Source of the DNA: an uncultured Prevotella sp.
GTDB taxonomy: Bacteria; Bacteroidota; Bacteroidia; Bacteroidales; Bacteroidaceae
Direction of reading: 5' to 3'
DNA length: 38,376 nt
Assembly: GCA_900551055.1 (NCBI GenBank)
Contig: URUK01000023.1
Location: forward strand, 1-38,376
The notes below the pieces were generated by a model that made no database searches, was not told the origin of the DNA, and worked only from the letters and a program-made list of their open reading frames with translations. Each line of letters begins with the position of its first letter. The first letter of the stretch is position 1. The position numbers and the translations under genes were made by a program. This document shows positions 23,850 through 31,602 of this stretch, one piece after another.

Positions 23850-25754
23850 TTAGTAGATTATTTTTTCAGTTGTCACCGTTCCGTCGGCGTATTCTTTCTT
23901 TACGATGTTCAGTCCGCTTTGTTTTCCGCTGCGCATGGTGCCATCCATGCCGTAGTAAGTAGTGCGTACAGGTTCTGCGACGATGCTTATTGGCGTTTCG
24001 ATGCCCGACGTCCCGTCAACGGCCACGCCGTGAACGGTCACGTCGCTAAGGCAGATGGTCTTGCCGGTGGCCTTGTTGTTGTACCACGGATATATGCGCA
24101 GGCGCAGTGTCTCGCCTTCTTCGAGCTTAAGTACGGGCGTGGTCTCCACGTACTGCATGTTGTTCGCAGGCATGCTTTTCATTTCGAATATGTTTACGGG
24201 GTTGGCGAAGTTGTCCTCTTTCGAGTAGTAGATTTTGCAGCACATGCCGTTGCCGCCGCATCCGCATACGAACAGTGACAGCTTGTCAACATTGAGCGTG
24301 GTGCCCTTTGCAGGCTGTACGGCGAACTCGATGTAGCGTGTCGATACTTCGTCTATTTCTCCGTCGGGCCATTCGTCGCCTTCTATGAGGCAGCGTTGTG
24401 TCTTCCTGTCGGCGGTGAAGCCAGTCCAGTCAGGCCACGTCGTGTTGGCGTTCGGGTTTGAATACTTTTGCACATACATGCCCGAGAATGCCTGTTGAAT
24501 GGGGTTTACGGGGCCTGTCACGGTGCATTCGTCGTTGCTTTCAAGCCTCCAGTAGGCTTGTGTCTCAACGCCGTCGGCTATCGTTACGGCGTTGCCCGTT
24601 ACGGGAATGGTGATTGTCTTGTCGCCGGTAGTTATGGTGATTGTCTCACTTATAGGGCCTTCCTCGGTGTATTCGCACTTTGCCCAAAATGAGGCTATCA
24701 TGTTGCCGCCCTCGTATGCCAGTTCAAGACGGCTGCCGTACTCGGTTCCGTCGGTAGAAAGCTGCAAGCCGTCGGTGGCTGTAACGGTTACTGTTCCTGA
24801 CGCGGGAACGAGGTCGAAGCCGCTAATCTGGAACTGCTTTGTCACCACCTGGCCCTTGTAAGCGTCGCCGAGGTCGGCCGTCTGCGGATTAACCGTCAGC
24901 TCGCTTGTAAGGTTTATGTATTCGGTCAGTATGCCTTCGGCCTGCAACAGCTGTGCTGCGAGGCGTGCGATGAGCGTCGCTCCCATTGCCGAAGTGTGCG
25001 TGCTGCCCTCGCCGTCGAATAGCAGTTTGTCGGCCATTTCGTCGCCGTAGCTCTCGTAAAGCTCCTTGGTGGCGGTGGTGAGGTCGATGAACTGTACGTC
25101 CATCTCTTCGGCAACCATCCTCATCTGGTAAGGATAGTCATACGTGTGGTCGGTCTCCGGCACTTTCTGTCCTTCCTGAACGCCGTCAGCCGTGAGCAGG
25201 GAGAAGTCATCGCCGAGGTCGTGACGGCCGTTGCGGCGTATGGTGCTGCCGGTGAAATACTTGCGGCAGATGGCTCCGACGAGCACCGGCGTAGCGCCCA
25301 GCTCTCGCGTTTCATTGACGTATTTGCGCAGATACTCCTTGTAAGTGCCGCTCGCCGTAGTGCCGCGATAGTCGGTAGCGTCGGCCTTCGCCTGGTCGCC
25401 TATGCTCTCGTAGTAGGCTTTCAGCTCGTCGCCGTCCATGCCGTCGTTCTTCTCGTCGTTGTGTGCGAACTGTATAAGGACGTAGTCTCCCGGTTCGATT
25501 TGCGTCTTCACCGACTGCCAGTAGGCGGCTTCCTCGTAGAAACTCTTGCTGCTTGCGCCTGATTTCGCGCGGTTGTTAACTGTCAGTCCGCCTGTGAAGA
25601 ACTGCTGGAACATCTGTCCCCAACCCCTCGTCACGGTGGTGTTCTCGTCGTAGGTGGCCATCGTAGAGTCGCCGATGGTGTGCACCTTGATTGCCGGTAC
25701 GGCCTGCGATGCCAGCAGAGCCGCAGCGAGCATGATTGATTTGATTTGCTTCAT
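23850..25754 (-). CDS. Rhamnogalacturonan acetylesterase-like SGNH hydrolase (CE12 type)
   Basis: A 634-residue secreted esterase expected to remove acetyl groups from rhamnogalacturonan I. The signal peptide is at about 1-21. The SGNH domain (about 22-270) has the nucleophile Ser30 in HTIGDST, the Gly block NRAKSGASS, and Asn99-Asp100 in FAHND. The terminal His is His253 in GSTHTS. The usual Asp three residues before this His (DxxH) is Gly250; the nearest acids are Asp247 and Glu249. After a beta-sandwich region (about 280-390) and a second beta domain (about 400-580) comes a tail (YYGMDGT...QSGLNIVKKEY) like type IX sorting signals. It is first gene of the pair with the pectinesterase, whose chemistry it complements. 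Confidence 0.88.
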   Translation of the reverse strand: MKQIKSIMLAAALLASQAVPAIKVHTIGDSTMATYDENTTVTRGWGQMFQQFFTGGLTVNNRAKSGASSKSFYEEAAYWQSVKTQIEPGDYVLIQFAHNDEKNDGMDGDELKAYYESIGDQAKADATDYRGTTASGTYKEYLRKYVNETRELGATPVLVGAICRKYFTGSTIRRNGRHDLGDDFSLLTADGVQEGQKVPETDHTYDYPYQMRMVAEEMDVQFIDLTTATKELYESYGDEMADKLLFDGEGSTHTSAMGATLIARLAAQLLQAEGILTEYINLTSELTVNPQTADLGDAYKGQVVTKQFQISGFDLVPASGTVTVTATDGLQLSTDGTEYGSRLELAYEGGNMIASFWAKCEYTEEGPISETITITTGDKTITIPVTGNAVTIADGVETQAYWRLESNDECTVTGPVNPIQQAFSGMYVQKYSNPNANTTWPDWTGFTADRKTQRCLIEGDEWPDGEIDEVSTRYIEFAVQPAKGTTLNVDKLSLFVCGCGGNGMCCKIYYSKEDNFANPVNIFEMKSMPANNMQYVETTPVLKLEEGETLRLRIYPWYNNKATGKTICLSDVTVHGVAVDGTSGIETPISIVAEPVRTTYYGMDGTMRSGKQSGLNIVKKEYADGTVTTEKIIY

Positions 25755-25823
25755 GTTGTTTGTTTTTTATGTTTAGGTTAATTCCCGTTTTCCAATGGTT
25801 GCGGTTCTCACCGTTTCCGGCTG

Positions 25824-25831
25824 CAAATTTA
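25824..25831 (-). promoter_or_regulatory. -7 element of the pectin esterase operon
   Basis: On the minus strand TAAATTTG matches TAnnTTTG, about 70 bases before the acetylesterase ATG. No clear TTTG is found 19-21 bases further upstream, so this could be an activator-dependent promoter. That is inference. Confidence 0.45.
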
Positions 25832-25942
25832 TCCATAAACCGCCATGCGCACGGGGTAAAATCTGTCGGCAAAGGTGGATTAATTGTCGGAAATGCGCCG
25901 TACAGTGGCGTTTTTGCCGCAAGCGTTTGCGGTTTGTAGTAA

Positions 25943-26043
25943 TTGAGAATTTAGAATTGGGAATGGAGAATTATGATTACCCTTTGAGGTTGTCTGCCAA
26001 CAATGGTAATCATAATTCTCCATTCCCAATTCTAAATTCTCAA
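25943..26043. repeat. Long perfect inverted repeat (MITE-like, family D, inverted copy)
   Basis: The 39-base arms are exact complements around a 23-base loop. The loop holds TTTGAGGTTG, the reverse of the loop motif CAACCTCAAA in 11256-11361, so the two elements are related and in opposite orientation. Confidence 0.85.
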
Positions 26044-26264
26044 CTAAAAAGCTCTCAATTAAAAAGGCTTTTCCATTTGCCTTATCACTCTTATCAGCTT
26101 TATTTGTCCTATAAAATAATAGGCCTTATAGGCCAGATAGGGCCAATAAGTTAAGCACTATGTGTTCGATTAATAAAGGTAATCAAGCTCCCTCCCTTCG
26201 GGAGGGGTGGGGTGGGTCGCCCGTTTGCTGTCTTTTGCTTTCCAAAAGGCCACCTTTTACAATG

Positions 26265-26303
26265 CAAAAGGCCGTCTTTTAGCGTGTAAAAGACGGCCTT
26301 TTG
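26265..26303. terminator. Family A hairpin downstream of the HTCS gene
   Basis: Perfect 16-base arms CAAAAGGCCGTCTTTT (26265-26280) and its complement (26288-26303). The hairpin begins 23 bases beyond the HTCS stop and offers a T-tract on the minus strand, so it is the likely terminator of that transcript. Confidence 0.6.
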
Positions 26304-26325
26304 TAACTTGTTGGATGCCAGGTTG

Positions 26326-29300
26326 TTACGCCTGCGGACTGTCGCCGCTGCCTTTGCCGCGGCTTTTGCGGTATTCAGAGGGTGTAAACCCTGTCTTCTG
26401 TTTGAACGTGCGGCTGAAGTATTTGGGGTCGGTGAAGCCCGTGGCGTAGGCTATTTCGGATAGCGTCATGTCCGTTTCGGCCACCATCTTCTCGGCCTTC
26501 ATTATGCGGACGTGGCGCACGAAGTCGACCGGCGACATGCCCGAGAGGGCCTTCACCTTGCCATACAATACGGTTCGGCTCACGGCCAGCGCCCTTGCCA
26601 TGTCGTCAATCTTCAGCTCGGCGTCGCCTGCGTGCGCGTCGATGAACTTCAGCAGGCGGTCGGCGAAGTCCTTGTCGGCGTCAGCCATGCCGGGTGCGCC
26701 GGTGTCGATTACGGTGTTTCCGCCCGCGCTTTCCTTCAGTTTGTCGAGCCACAGCTGCTGGAGCCTGCGCCGCTGGCGTATGATGTTGGCCACGCGCGAC
26801 TTGAGGTAGCTAACGCTGAAGGGCTTTGTTATGTAGTCGTCAACGCCCTCGTTAAGCCCCTCTATGCGGTAGCTCATGGCCGTCCGCGCCGAAAGCACTA
26901 TTATGGGGATGTGGCATATCTGCGCGTCGGCCTTGATGCGGCGCACCATCTCCATGCCGTCCATCACGGGCATCATGATGTCAGTGATGATGAAGTCGGG
27001 CTGTATGCTCTTTGCCAGTTCAAGACCTTCCTTGCCGTTACGCGCCGCCGTCACGGCATATTCGGCCTCGAGCGTGCCCGTAAGGAACTGGCGCAGCTCG
27101 TCGTTGTCCTCTACAACGAGCATCTTCGTGCCCTCCGCGCCGCCGCTGTTGCCGCAGGGTGGGGCGGTGGCGGCGGCCGGCTGTGCGTCGTCGGCAGGCG
27201 TTATGTCGGGCGGCAGCTGTTCTTCAAGCTCGCTGTTTAGCGTCGTCAGCTTTTTAAGGTCGAGCGATTTGTCAACCAGCTCGAGCATCCGCCGGGCGTT
27301 TCTCCTGACAAATTCGAGGTAGGTTCGCGCCTTTGCCGACAGCGGTTCGTCGTTGAGCACTTGGTCTACAGGCCCTCCTATGAGCGTGAGCGGCGTGCGC
27401 AGCTGGTGGGAAATGCCGGTGAAGAAGTCGAGCTGGCGTTCCTTTATATGCCGTTCAAGGATAGCTTTCTGCCTCAGCTTCCACACGTACAGCAGGGCGA
27501 AAACAACGGCAAGGACCGCCGCAATGTATATTACCCACGCCCAACCGCTCTCCCAGAACGTAGGCATTACACGTATCTGAAGCTCGCGGTTGTTATCCGT
27601 CCATACGCCGTCGGAGTTGGTGCTCCTCACTTCCAGCGTGTACCGTCCCGGCGGAATGTGGCCAAGCGGCGCGCTGTGTTCCGTCCCCGTGTAGCTCCAT
27701 TGGCTGTCAAGCTCCTTTATACGGTAAGCGTAGCGTATGAGGCGGTTGTCCGAATAGTCGAGCGCCGAGAAGTATATGGTGGCCGCGCGCTTGTCTGCCG
27801 GTATGGTGACGGCGCCGTTTTCAAGCAGCGGAGTTATGTGCTGTTCGCCCTGAAACCTTATTCCGTTGAACACGATTGCCGGCCTGTACGCGCTCTTTTC
27901 TATCTTTCCGGGGTTGAAGTGCATGTATCCGCCAGCCACGCCCAGCATTATTTCGCCGCCGTCAAGGCTCATGGCAGGCTCTGCTTCGGTAAATTCGGTG
28001 TCGTCGTCCCAGTCGTTCGGGCCGTACACTTCTATGCGTCCGCTGCGGCAGTCGAGCCTGTTGAGGCTGTTCTCCCTAACAAGCCACAGGCCGCCTGTGC
28101 CGTCTTCAACCATCGAGAGCACCATGCCCTCGTCGGGGTCAAGCCCATCTACGCCGTCGAAACGTATGCCGTCGCGCAGCAGGTTGTCTGCGTCGGCACA
28201 CTGGAAGCCGCCGCCCATCGTCGTGACATACAGCTTGCCGGAGTGCTTGCAGGTGTAGGCGTTGAGCACGTCGGGGGCGAGCAGCGATGCCGTGTCGCCG
28301 CGTACATGAGTCGTGTAGTAATACTTTATTTTGCCGGGAGATGCCTCCTTGGCTGAAAACGTAACCAAGCCTCCCGTTGTAGAGGCGGCGATTACGCCCT
28401 TGGGGGTCATCGACAGTTTCCTAATCTCGTTGAAACCGGCGTTTTTGAAGGGGCTTAGGCCGCTGCGCGAGTTGATGAACTGAAGTCCGCCTCGGCCGTT
28501 GCCGGCGGCTATGTTGAGTCCTCCGCCATACGTGGCTACCCACATACGGCCGCCGGGTTCTTCCATAATGTCGTATATGTTGTTGTGGCTTATCGAGCGG
28601 CGGTCGGCCTCAGAGTGGATGAAATGGCGCACGGCGTAGCGTCCCTTGGCAGGAGTGAGCACGTAAAGGCCGTCGCCCTTGGTGCCAATCCATATCTGTC
28701 CGCCACGTCGGCAGTGGATGGCATAGACACCGCTCGGCGAGAATACCGTCGGCGTAAGGCTCAAAGTGCCGTCAGTGCGGACATATTTCGGTGCGCCGCC
28801 GTTGGCCGGATGCACCGTGAGATGTCCTCCCACGGAGCCTGTCCACACGTTGCCGTGGCCGTCGGGCATTACCGACCGTGTGTCGTCGCCGGGCAATGTC
28901 CGTGTGAACTTGAACCTGTGGAATTTGAAGGAGACAAGAGTTAGGTTGTGGTCGCCCGTTAGCCACAGGTTGCCTTGCCTGTCGCCAGTGTACTTCACGA
29001 TGCTTCTTACGGGCATCCTCATGCCCGAATGGCCGTTGAGGTTGTACGGAACGAGCGTCCGGCTGTCCTCGTCGAAGTAGGAGAAGGTGCCGTCCGTGGG
29101 TACGAGCCACACCGTATGGTTGCCGTCTTCGTGCATAACGGGCAGGCGCGAGGATGTTCCGTAGAGTCCGGGAGACTGTGTCTTGAGGTGGGTTACGCTG
29201 TGTCCGTCGGCATCGATGAGGCTCACTCCGGGTGCGTCGGTGAATGTCCAAATGCGGTGGCGGCTGTCGGTGAAGATGGCCCGGACGCCCTCCGGCTGTC

Positions 29301-30168
29301 CGGCAGGTGCTATGCTGACCGTCCACGAGCGTCCGGTGCGCGTGTTGTACATGGCTACTCCCTTGTCGGTGGCTATCGCTATTACACCGTTTCCTACGTT
29401 CTTGATGCTGCTTATTGCGCCCGGCGAGCCGTTAAGGCTTATCTTTGCCACCAGTCCGGGCGACTTCTCGGAATACCGGGCGAGGATTCCGCCGCGCGTG
29501 ACGAAGTAGAGTTGCCCCCCGGCTTCGCACATGTATTCAAACGGATAGTCAAGAGTGATGCTGCTGCCGTAAAGCGTCACGCCCTTGCCGGAGAACACCC
29601 ATTCGCGCCCTTTGCTGTCTGTCAGCACCTTGCGTATGTGTCCATGGTGGCGCATACGGCGCGTGTCGACAATGGTTATGCCGCTGCCCAGCTTTATTTT
29701 CGACTCGTCTATGTGGAAGTTAACGCTGCCGTTACCTAACAGCCAGGCGTTGCCGTTGCCGAGGGTGATGATGTTGCGCGTGCGGAAACCTTCCGGAACG
29801 GCCTTGCGGAGATGTCTGTCGATGGATATGTAAGTATATGTGGAGCGGTCGAAAAGGTACGTGCTGCCGTCGTAAAGCGAAAGCCAAATGTCGCCGAGAG
29901 AGTTCGGACGCATCAGCTTTATCCTGTTTGACGTGAGCACTTGGCTCGTCCCTGGCGTGTCGCGGAACTTGCTGAAGCCGTAGCCGTCATAGCTGCAAAG
30001 GCCGTTCCACGTGCTCACCCACATGATGCCGTCAACTGACTGGCTGAACTCCGAGACATTGTTGGCGGCAAGGCCGTCGGCTATGCTGAACGTGCGCACG
30101 CGGCAATAGGGCTGCGCGCCGGCTCCGACCGCGCCCCACATGGCGGCCGCACACAAAGCGGTCCGCAT
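26326..30168 (-). CDS. Hybrid two-component regulator (HTCS) lacking the HATPase domain
   Basis: A one-protein sensor and transcription factor of 1280 residues, the class that controls glycan-use loci in Bacteroidota. Order: signal peptide (about 1-18), periplasmic beta-propeller sensor with reg_prop-type repeats (about 20-780), Y_Y_Y domain (about 790-870), membrane helix (about 876-897), HisKA with His921 (GISHQLRTPLTLIGG), then receiver (about 1015-1130; EDND, phospho-acceptor Asp1063 in ITDIMMPVMDG, Lys in TKPFS) and AraC-type HTH (about 1165-1275; SEIAYATGFTDPKYFSRTFK). Only about 40 residues of Pro/Ala-rich linker lie between HisKA and receiver, so the HATPase_c domain with its N, G1 and G2 boxes is absent. 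The frame is continuous. The pectin esterase operon is immediately downstream and is a plausible target. Confidence 0.92.
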   Translation of the reverse strand: MRTALCAAAMWGAVGAGAQPYCRVRTFSIADGLAANNVSEFSQSVDGIMWVSTWNGLCSYDGYGFSKFRDTPGTSQVLTSNRIKLMRPNSLGDIWLSLYDGSTYLFDRSTYTYISIDRHLRKAVPEGFRTRNIITLGNGNAWLLGNGSVNFHIDESKIKLGSGITIVDTRRMRHHGHIRKVLTDSKGREWVFSGKGVTLYGSSITLDYPFEYMCEAGGQLYFVTRGGILARYSEKSPGLVAKISLNGSPGAISSIKNVGNGVIAIATDKGVAMYNTRTGRSWTVSIAPAGQPEGVRAIFTDSRHRIWTFTDAPGVSLIDADGHSVTHLKTQSPGLYGTSSRLPVMHEDGNHTVWLVPTDGTFSYFDEDSRTLVPYNLNGHSGMRMPVRSIVKYTGDRQGNLWLTGDHNLTLVSFKFHRFKFTRTLPGDDTRSVMPDGHGNVWTGSVGGHLTVHPANGGAPKYVRTDGTLSLTPTVFSPSGVYAIHCRRGGQIWIGTKGDGLYVLTPAKGRYAVRHFIHSEADRRSISHNNIYDIMEEPGGRMWVATYGGGLNIAAGNGRGGLQFINSRSGLSPFKNAGFNEIRKLSMTPKGVIAASTTGGLVTFSAKEASPGKIKYYYTTHVRGDTASLLAPDVLNAYTCKHSGKLYVTTMGGGFQCADADNLLRDGIRFDGVDGLDPDEGMVLSMVEDGTGGLWLVRENSLNRLDCRSGRIEVYGPNDWDDDTEFTEAEPAMSLDGGEIMLGVAGGYMHFNPGKIEKSAYRPAIVFNGIRFQGEQHITPLLENGAVTIPADKRAATIYFSALDYSDNRLIRYAYRIKELDSQWSYTGTEHSAPLGHIPPGRYTLEVRSTNSDGVWTDNNRELQIRVMPTFWESGWAWVIYIAAVLAVVFALLYVWKLRQKAILERHIKERQLDFFTGISHQLRTPLTLIGGPVDQVLNDEPLSAKARTYLEFVRRNARRMLELVDKSLDLKKLTTLNSELEEQLPPDITPADDAQPAAATAPPCGNSGGAEGTKMLVVEDNDELRQFLTGTLEAEYAVTAARNGKEGLELAKSIQPDFIITDIMMPVMDGMEMVRRIKADAQICHIPIIVLSARTAMSYRIEGLNEGVDDYITKPFSVSYLKSRVANIIRQRRRLQQLWLDKLKESAGGNTVIDTGAPGMADADKDFADRLLKFIDAHAGDAELKIDDMARALAVSRTVLYGKVKALSGMSPVDFVRHVRIMKAEKMVAETDMTLSEIAYATGFTDPKYFSRTFKQKTGFTPSEYRKSRGKGSGDSPQA

Positions 30169-30264
30169 CAGGCGTGATATGTAATGCAGTGTTTTTATAG
30201 TAAATTGTAGCTCTTTTATGTCCGTTCCTCGCAGGCTTGTCCCTCACCCCTTGCCAGCTGGAAT

Positions 30265-31134
30265 TTACGATTTCCGGTAGGAAACGGGTGACATGCCTAC
30301 GTGTTCCTTGAAGTATTTGCCGAGGAACGACTGGTTGGGGAAGTTCATTTCGCTGGCTATCTCCTTTACGCTCATCGTGGTGTTGCGCAGCAGTGCGCGC
30401 AGTTCCATGGTGACATAATTGTCAATCCATTCGTTTGGCGAGCGCAGGCTTACGGTCTTCACCGTCTCCGAAAGGTATTTCGGCGACAGGCACATCTGCT
30501 CCCCGTACCAGCCGACGCGCCTCTCTGTCTTGTAGTTTTGCTCGACAAGGCGTATGAAGTCGGCGAAAATCTTTTCAGCCCTCATCTGCTTTTCGCCCTG
30601 GCAGCATGACAGTCTGCGTATGGCGTTGCACAGCTCGCACACCATGGCCGATATGATATGCTGTGCCACCTGGCGGCGCATCGTGTTGCCGCTGTCGGCC
30701 GCCTTTGCCTTCACCAGCCTGTAATATTCTAGCATGCAGTCACGTTCTTTGGGCGTGAGGTGCAGCACCGGGTGGCTGCGTGAGAAGATTATGAGCGACG
30801 ACAACTCGTGGATGTCCTTGAGCACGTCCTGAAAGAAGTTCCTCGACATTATCAGCCCGACGCACTGCTGGCACGAGGCAATCGAGAAATTGTCGACCAC
30901 CTGGCCGTCGTGTATTATGAGCACGTCGTCAGGCCCTACGTTGTGCTCTACCGTGTTGGCCGTGTATTTCGACAGCCCTTCAAGGCAGAGAGCCACTATT
31001 ATGTTGCTTGTGCGTCTCGACTCGGTGTGTCTGGGGAAGCTGTCGAGGTTGTCGAACAGCAGCAGGTCGTTGTCAATATTGGCCGAGCCGGTAAGCCTCG
31101 CCAATTCGTCCAGCGGCGTTGTCATCCGTTCCAT
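30265..31134 (-). CDS. AraC family transcriptional regulator
   Basis: A 289-residue DNA-binding protein. The N-terminal region (about 20-150) looks like a cupin-type sensing domain (HNVGPDDVLIIHDGQVVDNF). The C-terminal HTH_18 region (about 190-289) has two helix-turn-helix units, WYGEQMCLSPKYLSETVK and VKEIASEMNFPNQSFLGKYF, followed by GMSPVSYRKS. It is on the same strand as the HTCS, 96 bases ahead, with no TAnnTTTG between them, so the two may be co-transcribed. The ligand is unknown. It is preceded by its own promoter at 31162-31192. Confidence 0.93.
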   Translation of the reverse strand: MERMTTPLDELARLTGSANIDNDLLLFDNLDSFPRHTESRRTSNIIVALCLEGLSKYTANTVEHNVGPDDVLIIHDGQVVDNFSIASCQQCVGLIMSRNFFQDVLKDIHELSSLIIFSRSHPVLHLTPKERDCMLEYYRLVKAKAADSGNTMRRQVAQHIISAMVCELCNAIRRLSCCQGEKQMRAEKIFADFIRLVEQNYKTERRVGWYGEQMCLSPKYLSETVKTVSLRSPNEWIDNYVTMELRALLRNTTMSVKEIASEMNFPNQSFLGKYFKEHVGMSPVSYRKS

Positions 31135-31161
31135 GTTTTATTTCAGGTTTGTTTTAGGCGA

Positions 31162-31192
31162 CAAAAATAACAAATTAATTTGTCAAATCCAA
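31162..31192 (-). promoter_or_regulatory. Promoter of the AraC regulator
   Basis: On the minus strand TTG (31190-31192), a 20-base spacer and TATTTTTG (31162-31169) precede the ATG at 31134 by about 28 bases. Confidence 0.6.
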
Positions 31193-31270
31193 TTCTTGAA
31201 GGCCAAAATCCCCATTTCCCGGAAAAGCCGCGGCGTGGCTCATGGTTGCCGGGCACCGCGCAAGAGGCCG

Positions 31271-31570
31271 CCTCTCACGTTGCAAAAGGCCGTGTTTTAC
31301 CCTGCAAAAGGCCACCTTTTGCAATGCAAGAAGCCATGTTTTGCGATGCAAAACATGGCTTCTTGGTAATTGGTTGGCAGTCAGCCGGTTAGCCGCTACG
31401 TCCCATCGGCCTTACAAGCCCTGTCCTTTTGACAGGACTGACAGGCCAAATAAGCCCGATAAGGCCGATATCTCAGCTGGGTGAATAGGGCTAATAAGCC
31501 CGATAAGGCCTATACGCCCAATGGCAAAGCCAGCCAATCTCCCTCCCTCGGGAGGGTTGGGGAGGGGCTC
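31271..31570. repeat. Composite repeat island between the AraC and C10 peptidase genes
   Basis: The 468-base gap 31135-31602 has no supported gene. It holds the AraC promoter, family A half-units and a perfect 18-base hairpin (31327-31344 with 31348-31365), family C repeats (about 31405-31515) and a family B palindrome (31536-31570). The C-B junction CGCCCAATGGCAAAGCC (about 31515-31531) is the inverted equivalent of the B-C junction near 11031-11047. Confidence 0.75.
31327..31365. terminator. Family A-like hairpin, perfect 18-base stem
   Basis: The arm CAAGAAGCCATGTTTTGC and its complement flank a 3-base loop. It lies downstream of the C10 peptidase stop and upstream of the AraC promoter, so it could insulate the two units. 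It lacks a long T-tract, so termination is only suggested. Confidence 0.4.
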
Positions 31571-31602
31571 TCCTTTGGTTGGGCTTGGGCTTCCCTTTCC
31601 CT

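Larger units (their letters stand above)
25943..26303. repeat. Composite repeat island between the HTCS and the acetylesterase gene
   Basis: The 571-base gap 25755-26325 has no supported gene. It holds the candidate promoter at 25824, a 39-base perfect inverted repeat (25943-25981 with 26005-26043, family D), family C repeats (about 26080-26155), a family B palindrome preceded by GGTAATCAAGCTCCCTCCC (26178-26219) and a family A hairpin region (26243-26303). Confidence 0.75.

Noticed and set aside
27130..27246. Frameshift as the cause of the missing HATPase in the HTCS
   Set aside because: HisKA, linker, receiver and HTH are all in one uninterrupted frame and no HATPase motif is seen in other frames of this short segment, so it is a true absence, not a shift.
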